Assembly: GCA_002938115.1 (NCBI GenBank)
Contig: PTKD01000033.1
Span: forward strand, 1-12,925
DNA length: 12,925 nucleotides
Direction of reading: 5' to 3'
DNA from: Alphaproteobacteria bacterium MarineAlpha9_Bin7
GTDB lineage: Bacteria > Pseudomonadota > Alphaproteobacteria > UBA7887
Positions 6,963 to 12,883 of this stretch are shown piece after piece (position 1 is the stretch's first letter; each line of letters starts with the position of its first letter). The notes beneath the pieces are model-generated. The model searched no databases and was not told the DNA's origin. It saw nothing but the letters and a program-made list of their open reading frames with translations. The position numbers were made by a program, and so were the translations under genes.

Positions 6963-7100
6963 TTATTGCGATATATCGATAGCGAAGGGGCGAATTTGGA
7001 GGTCTATGTCGTGGGTCTCCGCGAGCTGAAGGGCAAGCCCAAGAGATAGGTAGGAATATGGGCTCTTGAAGTCGATGTAGAGAGCGACGTTGGAGGTCAT
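6963..7100 (-). pseudogene. N-terminal remnant of a DsbA-fold isomerase (2-hydroxychromene-2-carboxylate isomerase type)
   Basis: The minus strand from the ATG at 7100 encodes 45 residues ending in TAA at 6963-6965. The translation contains VALYIDFKSPYSYLSLGLA (about residues 5-23) and, near the end, IDLQIRPFAID. The FDFxSPYSYLA signature at the first beta-strand/helix, followed 20 or so residues later by RPF, is what 2-hydroxychromene-2-carboxylate isomerases and related DsbA-family thioredoxin-fold proteins show. Those proteins are about 200 residues, so more than three quarters is absent, and the ligase gene begins 11 bases after the stop. It cannot form the active fold. It is best read as a deletion remnant, possibly of a gene once in the same operon as the ligase. 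No Shine-Dalgarno is seen. It may survive as a translated leader for the ligase gene. Confidence 0.65.
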
Positions 7101-7154
7101 TTTAGATTTTTTGCACGCTTAATAAGTCGGATACAGAACCCACGGTAGGTTTAC

Positions 7155-7186
7155 AAGGTTGTTGTTGGCAGTACCAACGAGACCTT
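7155..7186. repeat. Two-tier inverted repeat upstream of the acetamidase-family gene
   Basis: AAGGT (7155-7159) pairs with ACCTT (7182-7186), and inside it GTTGG (7164-7168) pairs with CCAAC (7174-7178) around CAGTA. The internal loop is 4/3. It lies about 45 bases upstream of the candidate -10 of the acetamidase-family gene, so as DNA it could be an operator near or above the -35. It could also be an RNA hairpin on a minus-strand transcript. Low certainty. Confidence 0.25.
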
Positions 7187-7228
7187 TCAGAGCTCAGAAA
7201 ATTTCAGCACATGTTTATTTGGGCTTTG

Positions 7229-7237
7229 TGGTACAAT
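7229..7237 (+). promoter_or_regulatory. Extended -10 promoter for the acetamidase-family gene
   Basis: TGGTACAAT is an extended -10 (TGn followed by TACAAT, five of six consensus bases). No good -35 lies 16-18 bases upstream, which is common for extended -10 promoters. Transcription would begin near 7244, giving a leader of about 50 bases before the ATG at 7294. Confidence 0.4.
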
Positions 7238-7293
7238 TACGTTTCCTAAGCCGAGACCTAAATGAACGGTAAAGTCTACCAAGGGAGGTAGGA

Positions 7294-8553
7294 ATGAATA
7301 GATTTCTGATTGCTGCAATCGTGACCGGTGCGTTCGGGGTCGGAGTTGCAGTTGCCGACACCACCGACCAGAATTGGATGAACAAGGTCGAGTTGCAAAA
7401 GACCGGGGCCCATTGTATTGACGACAAAAACTGCTTCAATCGATATCATCCGGCCATTCCGGCCGCGGCGAGTGCAGATGTGGGGGACTTTATTGTACTC
7501 CATACCCGTGATGCTCTGGATGCCGAATTCACATTAGATTCAATTCCTGATGATCTTGCCACTGTTAATCTTGGGCTGGTACATCCAATGACAGGACCGG
7601 TGCATATAAATGGTGCAATGCGGGGTGACGCCATTGAAGTCGAAATCGTGGATATTGAACCTGATGAGTATGGCTATACGGTTATAGTGCCAGGATTTGG
7701 TTTTCTGAGAGATCTCTACACTGAACCATTTATCGTTAATTGGCGTCTCACGCGCATTGGTGCCACTTCACCACAAATGCCTGGCATCACTGTTCCGTAT
7801 GAAGCTTTCCCTGGTTCCATCGGTGTAATGCCCGGTCTGCCTGAAATAGAGTTAATAAAGCAACGCGAAGCGGATCTGGCTGGGGCAGGCGGCGCGGTTC
7901 TTACTCCATCAGCTGGTGGCGCCCTTCCTGCTAATATTTGTGGAGAAAATGGTTCTCACCCGGATGACTGCTTGCGCACCATCCCACCGCGCGAAAATGG
8001 TGGAAACATGGATGTCCAGCAGATGCAACTTGGAACTAGGATACTTTTCCCATGCTTTATTGATGGGTGCGGTGTTTTTGCCGGAGACATCCATTATGCG
8101 CAGGGTGATGGGGAGGTTTCTGGTACAGCTATCGAAATGGGCACTGTCACTACCCTTCGGGTCACGAAGATCCATAAGGGGAAGGGGGCCTCGATGGATA
8201 TGCCAGCCACAATTGGCAACGACCAGATTATTGATATGGAGCCGACGCGCTATTACCAAACGATCGGAATACCGTTGAAAGGCAAGGGCAAAGTTCCACC
8301 CTCGCACCAGTACTTGGGCGGTGACCTGATCGCAAATCTGGAAAACCTCAATGAGGACCTCACGGTAGCGGCCCGTCACGCCATAATTCAGATGATTGAC
8401 TATCTGGTGGCTGAACACGGTTTAACCCGTGAGCAGGCCTATATTCTATGCTCGGTGGCCGTTGATCTTCGTGTTGGACAAGTTGTTGATGTTCCAAACT
8501 ATATTGTAACAGCGGTACTAAACATGGATGTTTTCGACAAATATCGCCATTAA
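7294..8553 (+). CDS. Exported acetamidase/formamidase-family protein (FmdA/AmdA fold)
   Basis: The 419-residue protein starts with a signal peptide: N3-R4-type short charged start, a hydrophobic core to residue 20, and a likely cut after AVA (21|22). The mature part matches acetamidase/formamidase: HPMTGPVHINGA near 97-108, GDAIEVEIVDIEPDEYG near 111-127, PGFGFLRD at 133-140, GGNMD at 236-240 and GDIHYAQGDGEVSGTAIE at 264-281. Family members hydrolyse formamide or short-chain amides to ammonia and the acid. Most have no signal peptide; here the enzyme should act in the periplasm. Seven cysteines (41, 47, 216, 226, 254, 259, 386) include three close pairs, which could form disulfides. The start is fixed by AAGGGAGG (7281-7288) five bases before the ATG. 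A strong terminator follows. Activity on a larger or different amide is possible. Confidence 0.88.
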   Translation: MNRFLIAAIVTGAFGVGVAVADTTDQNWMNKVELQKTGAHCIDDKNCFNRYHPAIPAAASADVGDFIVLHTRDALDAEFTLDSIPDDLATVNLGLVHPMTGPVHINGAMRGDAIEVEIVDIEPDEYGYTVIVPGFGFLRDLYTEPFIVNWRLTRIGATSPQMPGITVPYEAFPGSIGVMPGLPEIELIKQREADLAGAGGAVLTPSAGGALPANICGENGSHPDDCLRTIPPRENGGNMDVQQMQLGTRILFPCFIDGCGVFAGDIHYAQGDGEVSGTAIEMGTVTTLRVTKIHKGKGASMDMPATIGNDQIIDMEPTRYYQTIGIPLKGKGKVPPSHQYLGGDLIANLENLNEDLTVAARHAIIQMIDYLVAEHGLTREQAYILCSVAVDLRVGQVVDVPNYIVTAVLNMDVFDKYRH

Positions 8554-8565
8554 AATTAATGCTGA

Positions 8566-8598
8566 GGGTGGGGACCGCAAGGCCCCACCCCATTTTTT
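8566..8598 (+). terminator. Strong intrinsic terminator after the acetamidase-family gene
   Basis: GGGTGGGG (8566-8573) pairs perfectly with CCCCACCC (8583-8590). CC (8575-8576) and GG (8581-8582) extend the stem past one bulged A, closing a GCAA tetraloop, a GNRA type. CATTTTTT follows, ending at 8598. This is a textbook Rho-independent terminator 12 bases after the stop. Confidence 0.93.
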
Positions 8599-8613
8599 GT
8601 GATTAGCATTCCT

Positions 8614-9165
8614 ATGAAGTTTTGTCTGCAATTACCCTTTCTTATCTTAATAACCTTTGTTCTGTCTGGGCATTCTCCTTGGGGCCAGTATCACGTCTAT
8701 CGTCAAAAACACTTGCTGATAATGTCGACTATTCAGGATGAGCCGACCTACCCTTTCTCCAAGAAACTGGTGGCTGTAATCAACGAGGTATTGCCGCACG
8801 CAAGTGCGCGTCCGGCACGAGCAAAACACTTTCAGAGAGTACACAGTCTCTTTTCAACGAAGCAAATGAAGGTAATGTTACTGTCGCGTTCAAACGCGGT
8901 GGCAGCGTTTAACGGCAAGGGTCCATTTGCTGAATACGGATCCTTAGATTTCAGACTTCTATATCAATTCGGGGATTTACAATTGTTGGGACAGGTGGAT
9001 TTTCCTGATCAATTTGCCTGGCTAGTCACAGATGCCGTAATGCGTGCGCAGTCCATTATAGAAGCGGACGCCCCAGAAGTAGTAATCCAGTTGCCCAACC
9101 TGCATCCAGGAACTTTGATTGCATTAAAAAACGAACCCATGCCTCCCTTGCCAGAGGCAATGTAG
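8614..9165 (+). CDS. Small exported protein of unknown function, possibly related to TAXI-type solute-binding proteins
   Basis: From the ATG at 8614 the product has 183 residues. It begins MKFCLQLPFLILITFVLSG, a good signal peptide or N-terminal anchor, followed by VYRQKHLLIMSTIQDEPTYPFSKKLVAVINEVLP. That layout, a beta-strand after the signal then PTYPFSKKL and a helix, resembles TRAP-TAXI or other periplasmic binding proteins, but at this length only one lobe would be present. A run SLFSTKQMKVMLLSRSNAVAAFNGKGPF (about residues 82-109) has the look of a binding-protein core. I cannot name a family with confidence. A GTG at 8599 would add five residues but lies against the terminator T-run. 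No Shine-Dalgarno is seen for either start. It sits 15 bases behind a strong terminator, so expression needs readthrough or an overlapping promoter. It could work with the exported amidase just upstream. Confidence 0.7.
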   Translation: MKFCLQLPFLILITFVLSGHSPWGQYHVYRQKHLLIMSTIQDEPTYPFSKKLVAVINEVLPHASARPARAKHFQRVHSLFSTKQMKVMLLSRSNAVAAFNGKGPFAEYGSLDFRLLYQFGDLQLLGQVDFPDQFAWLVTDAVMRAQSIIEADAPEVVIQLPNLHPGTLIALKNEPMPPLPEAM

Positions 9166-9402
9166 CCGCGATCTTTATTTCTAGGATTACCTTTTGCCGG
9201 GTTTCTACCGAATTTCCCTGGTGGTTTTATAAAGTGCTCCATAGCTCGAAGGATGGACAAATCTGCTCTTTGATCTCTCGATGCTAGGGCGATTTTCAAG
9301 AGGTCGATTCGGGCACGCTACCAAAAAGAGCCCTTTCAAATGCTGATCTAGCTTCTCATTCCCCATTCTGACCGTAATCAATTTTCGGGCCTACAGTCGT
9401 TG
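9166..9402. other. Non-coding stretch downstream of the small exported protein gene
   Basis: No ORF here looks real. A weak hairpin (CCGGG at 9197-9201 with CCC-t-GG at 9216-9221, then GGTTTTAT) may end transcription of the upstream gene. The sequence at 9301-9323 resembles a tRNA T-arm and CCA end but fails on inspection. Nothing else was identified. The stretch runs into the structured element before nrdA. Confidence 0.5.
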
Positions 9403-9529
9403 CCTGAGCCCTTCCCTCGGAACTTGTTTGACGAAGCTTACTTAGGGGGAGACAGGGTTTCAGAGGAGCCCGGCTCATGCCATACGGGCAAAAGAAGGGC
9501 CTGGGATTTAGGTGAGGTGATGGGCTCAG
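9403..9529 (+). ncRNA. Predicted three-way-junction RNA element upstream of nrdAB, class unknown
   Basis: Hand folding gives three adjoining helices. P1 is GCCCTTC (9408-9414) with GAAGGGC (9494-9500), extended past an A-C mismatch by four more pairs (9403-9406 with 9502-9505, two of them G-U). P2 is CCTC (9415-9418) with GAGG (9463-9466), continued past one mismatch by GAA/TTC. P3 is GCCC-GGC (9468-9474) with GCC (9479-9481) and GGGC (9486-9489), around TCAT. Only five bases stay unpaired at the junction. Alternatively CTGAGCCC (9404-9411) can pair perfectly with GGGCTCAG (9522-9529), which is followed by ATTTTAATTT; this would break P1. It could be a small RNA or a switching leader for nrdAB. 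It matches no 6S, SRP, RNase P, tmRNA or riboswitch core that I can recognise. Confidence 0.35.
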
Positions 9530-9584
9530 ATTTTAATTTAATAAAGTGACTTGCACGGTCGGCCCGGTTTTTGTTCAATCCAAT

Positions 9585-9600
9585 ATCCAACATTTAGTGT
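9585..9600 (+). promoter_or_regulatory. NrdR box 1 (candidate)
   Basis: ATCCAACATTTAGTGT matches 12 of 16 positions of the known NrdR-box consensus acaCwAtATaTwGtgt, including every strongly conserved core position. With the next box it forms a tandem pair, the arrangement usual for ribonucleotide reductase promoters, where NrdR represses in response to dATP/ATP. Confidence 0.6.
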
Positions 9601-9616
9601 TTGGTGTATCGTCAGA

Positions 9617-9632
9617 TCACAAGATATAGGCG
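9617..9632 (+). promoter_or_regulatory. NrdR box 2 (candidate)
   Basis: TCACAAGATATAGGCG matches 11 of 16 consensus positions, again with all core positions. Its start is 32 bp from that of box 1, three helical turns, the spacing known for paired NrdR boxes. A possible promoter (TTGGTG at 9601-9606, 18-base spacer, TATAGG at 9625-9630) would put the -10 inside this box, so binding would block transcription. No nrdR gene is in the window. Confidence 0.6.
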
Positions 9633-9646
9633 TATTTCACAAACAA

Positions 9647-9667
9647 TTATCCACAGGCTGTGGAAAA
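9647..9667. promoter_or_regulatory. Two inverted DnaA boxes in the nrdA leader
   Basis: TTATCCACA (9647-9655, plus strand) is the perfect DnaA-box consensus. TGTGGAAAA (9659-9667) is, on the minus strand, TTTTCCACA, a common variant. Their overlap forms the palindrome TCCACAG-g-CTGTGGA (9650-9664). The pair lies 25-45 bases before the nrdA start. DnaA is a known regulator of nrdAB in Escherichia coli, so a similar replication link is likely here. Confidence 0.6.
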
Positions 9668-9691
9668 AGACAAAAAAAGGAAATTCGAAAT

Positions 9692-11536
9692 ATGCTCAAC
9701 GTCGTCCAGCTTGAAAAAGGGGCTAAAGTCGAGACGGATGTTAGTTGCGACGAGCTTCTGACCAAGTTTGGTAAGGCAGTACTGGACGACCGTTATCTAA
9801 TGCCGGAAGAGGGTTATCAGGAGCTATTTGCTCGGGTTGCGAGTCACTTCGCGGATAATACAGCTCATGCTCAGCGCCTGTATGGCTATATGAGCAGATT
9901 GTGGTTTATGCCTGCAACGCCGGTACTGAGTAATGGAGGTACCCAGCGTGGACTGCCTATTTCTTGCTTTCTAAACGAGTCTACCGACAGCCTTGAAGGG
10001 ATTGTGAACCTTTGGAACGAAAACGTTTGGTTGGCTTCCAGAGGGGGCGGAATTGGCAGTTATTGGGGCAATTTACGTTCTATTGGTGAGCGTGTTGGAC
10101 GTAATGGAAAGACTTCGGGTGTCATTCCGTTTATCCGGGTAATGGATTCGCTGACTCTTGCTATAAGTCAAGGGTCTCTCCGTCGCGGGAGCGCTGCGAT
10201 ATACCTTCCTGTCAGCCACCCGGAAATAGAGGAATTTATTGAGCTTCGCCGCCCCACTGGCGGCGACCCCAATAGGAAAGCTCTTAACCTCCACAATGCG
10301 GTTGTCATTCCTGATTCTTTCATGCGGGCAGTAGAGGCAGATGAAGACTGGTCACTCATGAGTCCAAAGGATAACGCCGTGGTGCGGCGACTGTCGGCTA
10401 GGTCGCTGTGGATCCGAATACTAACAGCGCGCATTGAGACTGGTGAGCCTTACTTGCTGTTCATCGATCATGTCAACCGCGCGGTGCCAGAGCACCAGAA
10501 GCTAGGTGGTCTGAGTGTTAAAATGTCAAATTTATGTAGCGAGATTACCTTGCCGACCGGTGTAGATCGTTTTGGCTCAGAGAGGACAGCCGTTTGTTGC
10601 CTTTCATCTCTGAATTTGGAACGATTTGATGACTGGAGCGCGGATCAGCGGTTCATCGTTGATATCATGCGGTTCTTAGACAATGTGCTTCAAGATTTTA
10701 TTGATAATGCGCCTGAATCAATGGCTAGGGCTAGCTATTCCGCGATGCGGGAAAGGAGTGTTGGTCTTGGTGTCATGGGATTTCACTCGTTTCTCCAGGC
10801 GAAGGGAGTGCCGTTAGAATCTGCCGTGGCCAAGGCCTGGAATTTTAAAATTTTTAAGCACATTAAGGCTCACGCGGATAAAGCATCTCACGAATTGGCC
10901 GAGGAACGTGGTGCATGTCCGGATGCTGCAGACTTCGGTATCAAGGAACGTTTCTCAAATAAAATTGCGATCGCTCCTACTGCATCAATATCAATAATTT
11001 GTGGTGGGGCGTCGCCCGGCATAGAGCCTTTAGCCGCCAATAGTTTCACTCAGAAGACTCTAAGTGGCTCGTTTACCGTCCGGAATAAGTACCTGTCGGC
11101 GATGCTCTCGGAGAGAGGTCGAAACAACGACGAAACTTGGTCCTCTATCACTGCTAACGAAGGATCTGTCCAACATTTGGATTTTCTCAGTGACGATGAA
11201 AAAGCGGTCTTTAGGACAGCCTTCGAGATAGATCAGCGTTGGTTGATCGAGCTTGCTGCTGATCGGACGCCATATATTTGCCAATCACAATCGCTGAATC
11301 TGTTCCTTCTGGCAGACGTTCACAAACGGGACTTACATAAAGTGCACTTCAATGCTTGGAAGAAAGGTGTGAAAAGCCTCTACTACTGTCGCTCAAAATC
11401 GATCCAGCGCGCTGACACCGTTGCAGCTATGGGTGCTGCTGCTTCGGTGAGTGTGCCTATGCTTGGTCGAGTGAATGGTGAAGAGGGGTCTCAAGAGGCA
11501 TTCCTCGATTACGACGAATGCTTGGCCTGTCAGTGA
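9692..11536 (+). CDS. nrdA: Class I ribonucleoside-diphosphate reductase, catalytic (alpha) subunit, without ATP-cone
   Basis: The 614-residue protein reduces ribonucleoside diphosphates to deoxy forms in complex with NrdB. Catalytic residues are all visible: C92 (ISCF) and C302 (CCLSSLNLE) as the redox pair, N280-C282-E284 in SNLCSEI as thiyl-radical site, Y564-Y565 (SLYYCRS) as the radical-transfer tyrosines, and a C-terminal shuttle pair C610-x-x-C613 in ECLACQ. The N-terminus goes almost straight into the catalytic ten-helix domain, so the ATP-cone that gives dATP shut-off in the E. coli enzyme is absent. ATG at 9692 is chosen because AGGAA precedes it by 9 bases and the codons back to a TTG at 9551 cover the DnaA and NrdR sites. 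nrdB follows after 12 bases. No nrdI or nrdH is seen, which favours class Ia-like over Ib. Confidence 0.96.
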   Translation: MLNVVQLEKGAKVETDVSCDELLTKFGKAVLDDRYLMPEEGYQELFARVASHFADNTAHAQRLYGYMSRLWFMPATPVLSNGGTQRGLPISCFLNESTDSLEGIVNLWNENVWLASRGGGIGSYWGNLRSIGERVGRNGKTSGVIPFIRVMDSLTLAISQGSLRRGSAAIYLPVSHPEIEEFIELRRPTGGDPNRKALNLHNAVVIPDSFMRAVEADEDWSLMSPKDNAVVRRLSARSLWIRILTARIETGEPYLLFIDHVNRAVPEHQKLGGLSVKMSNLCSEITLPTGVDRFGSERTAVCCLSSLNLERFDDWSADQRFIVDIMRFLDNVLQDFIDNAPESMARASYSAMRERSVGLGVMGFHSFLQAKGVPLESAVAKAWNFKIFKHIKAHADKASHELAEERGACPDAADFGIKERFSNKIAIAPTASISIICGGASPGIEPLAANSFTQKTLSGSFTVRNKYLSAMLSERGRNNDETWSSITANEGSVQHLDFLSDDEKAVFRTAFEIDQRWLIELAADRTPYICQSQSLNLFLLADVHKRDLHKVHFNAWKKGVKSLYYCRSKSIQRADTVAAMGAAASVSVPMLGRVNGEEGSQEAFLDYDECLACQ

Positions 11537-11548
11537 GGGAACATAGAA

Positions 11549-12508
11549 GTGTCATTACTTGACTCCAGCCCCGTGTACAAGCCGTTCAGTTACCCGTGGG
11601 CATACGACGCCTGGCTTACTCAGCAGCAGATACACTGGTTGCCGGAGGAGGTGCCCTTGGCTGATGACGTTAAGGACTGGCATCGCAATTTAACAGTTCC
11701 GGAACGTAATCTACTCACACAGATATTTCGCTTTTTCACCCAATCAGATGTTGAAGTAAACAATTGTTACATGCGTCATTATTCCCGGGTATTTCGACCC
11801 ACCGAAGTTCAAATGATGCTAGCCGCTTTTTCCAACATGGAAACAGTGCATATTGCGGCTTACTCACATCTTCTCGATACGATTGGTATGCCTGAGGTCG
11901 AGTACTCGGCTTTTCTCCGCTACAAAGAGATGAAAGACAAATTTGAATTTTTGCAGAGTTTTGGTTCTGATTCCAACATAGAAATTGCCCGTACTCTTGC
12001 GGTTTTTGGAGCCTTTACAGAGGGCCTCCAGTTGTTTGCGAGCTTTGCCATTTTGCTCAACTTTCCTCGTTTTAACAAGATGAAGGGTATGGGTCAGATT
12101 GTAACTTGGTCGGTACGAGACGAGACACTTCACACGAATTCTATGATCAAGCTTTTCAAGACTTTTATCGGCGAAAATCCGGAAATTTGGACGGATTCTT
12201 TTCGTCAGGATTTGTATCGTATTTGCAATACTGTGATATCGCATGAAGACGCTTTCGTTGGCAGAGCCTTCGAACTTGGCGGGGTTGAGGGCCTGGGCCC
12301 ATCTGAGGTTAAAACGTACATCCGTTACGTTGCTGATCGACGCCTTTTGCAGCTTGGACTTCAACCTATCTTCCGAATTGAACAAAACCCGCTGCCGTGG
12401 GTTGAAGAGATGCTCAACGGTGTTGAGCATACAAATTTTTTTGAAAATAGGTCTACTGAATATTCCCGAGCTGCAACTCGAGGAACATGGGACGAAGCAT
12501 TTGGTTAA
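11549..12508 (+). CDS. nrdB: Class I ribonucleoside-diphosphate reductase, radical-generating (beta) subunit
   Basis: This 319-residue ferritin-like protein holds the metal-tyrosyl cofactor that starts catalysis in NrdA. Ligand candidates are D67 (TQSDVEV), E98 and H101 (METVHIAAY), E158 (FTEGLQLF), E192 and H195 (RDETLH). Y105 lies seven residues after E98, the exact place of the radical tyrosine Y122 of E. coli, so this is a tyrosyl-radical type and not a Phe- or Leu-substituted class Ic form. The C-terminal tail ends TRGTWDEAFG and should dock on NrdA. The start is GTG at 11549; GAGGGA (11535-11540) overlaps the nrdA stop and lies 8 bases upstream, so the two genes are translationally close. 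The length resembles NrdF, but no nrdI is present. A terminator follows 77 bases after the stop. Confidence 0.96.
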   Translation: MSLLDSSPVYKPFSYPWAYDAWLTQQQIHWLPEEVPLADDVKDWHRNLTVPERNLLTQIFRFFTQSDVEVNNCYMRHYSRVFRPTEVQMMLAAFSNMETVHIAAYSHLLDTIGMPEVEYSAFLRYKEMKDKFEFLQSFGSDSNIEIARTLAVFGAFTEGLQLFASFAILLNFPRFNKMKGMGQIVTWSVRDETLHTNSMIKLFKTFIGENPEIWTDSFRQDLYRICNTVISHEDAFVGRAFELGGVEGLGPSEVKTYIRYVADRRLLQLGLQPIFRIEQNPLPWVEEMLNGVEHTNFFENRSTEYSRAATRGTWDEAFG

Positions 12509-12542
12509 GGGCTGCTGACATAAACAGGTATGTGAGTGCTAC

Positions 12543-12579
12543 CACTCGCGGATTATTTGTTCAAAGAGTGCCGCGGGTG
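12543..12579 (+). repeat. Hairpin in the nrdB 3' untranslated region
   Basis: CACTCGCGG (12543-12551) pairs with CCGCGGGTG (12571-12579) with one T-G wobble and a 19-base loop. CACTC can instead pair with GAGTG at 12566-12570. It lies just before the nrdAB terminator and has no T tail of its own, so it is more likely a 3'-UTR stability structure than a terminator. Confidence 0.35.
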
Positions 12580-12585
12580 ATTGTA

Positions 12586-12625
12586 CCCTTCTCCCTGTGT
12601 CCTCCCCAGGGAGAAGGGTTTTTTT
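12586..12625 (+). terminator. Strong intrinsic terminator of nrdAB
   Basis: CCCTTCTCCCTG (12586-12597) pairs perfectly over 12 bases with CAGGGAGAAGGG (12607-12618), with a 9-base loop, followed by seven T. It closes the nrdAB operon. Confidence 0.96.
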
Positions 12626-12883
12626 GTTCACGGCCACAGATTGCAAACCAGCTTTATATTGCGTGCGCGGTTATTCAGCGGCGCCCGCATGATTGTGAAA
12701 GTTCAACCCTGCATCCAGAATAAATCTTCGTATTCATCGGAACTTGGTGGATTTATGTAAAGTTGGGGCGCAATAGGAGCCTCAAACGTATATTGGCGCA
12801 ATTTTTAGTTGTATGTTCAGCAGTGTAGCCTGTATTAGCGACATTTTTACAACAAATGTGTTTAACAAAGCTGAGGCACGCAT
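12626..12883. other. Intergenic region between the nrdAB terminator and the last gene
   Basis: No ORF is credible. A G/C hairpin TGCG-t-GCGC (12660-12668) with GCGC-c-CGCA (12681-12689) has no T tail. A second imperfect one joins GCGCAATA (12768-12775) to TATT-g-GCGC (12791-12799) before ATTTTT. An inverted repeat ACATTT (12841-12846) / AAATGT (12854-12859) lies 25-43 bases before the next start codon and could be an operator. A weak promoter (TTGTAT at 12809, TATTAG at 12833, 18-base spacer) may serve that gene. Confidence 0.4.

Noticed and set aside
7262..7291. Nine-codon leader peptide ending in the Shine-Dalgarno of the acetamidase-family gene
   Set aside because: It has no Shine-Dalgarno of its own and no distinctive codons; likely chance.
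9009..9299. 96-codon minus-strand ORF
   Set aside because: Half of it is antisense to the small exported protein gene and the translation has no family features.
9298..9323. tRNA-like 3' end (AGGTCGATTCGGG then CTACCA)
   Set aside because: The T-loop lacks one of the two conserved T residues, no matching 5' acceptor strand lies about 70 bases upstream, and no anticodon arm can be folded.
9445..9460. GGAGAC as a cobalamin riboswitch B12 box before a reductase gene
   Set aside because: Only six bases match. The flanking C-C and C-C-G-C-C of the B12 box and the other conserved segments are missing.
12767..12802. GGCGCAAT direct repeat and hairpin as a CRISPR-like or mobile-element end
   Set aside because: Only two 8-base copies exist, with no further units, no transposase and no target duplication.
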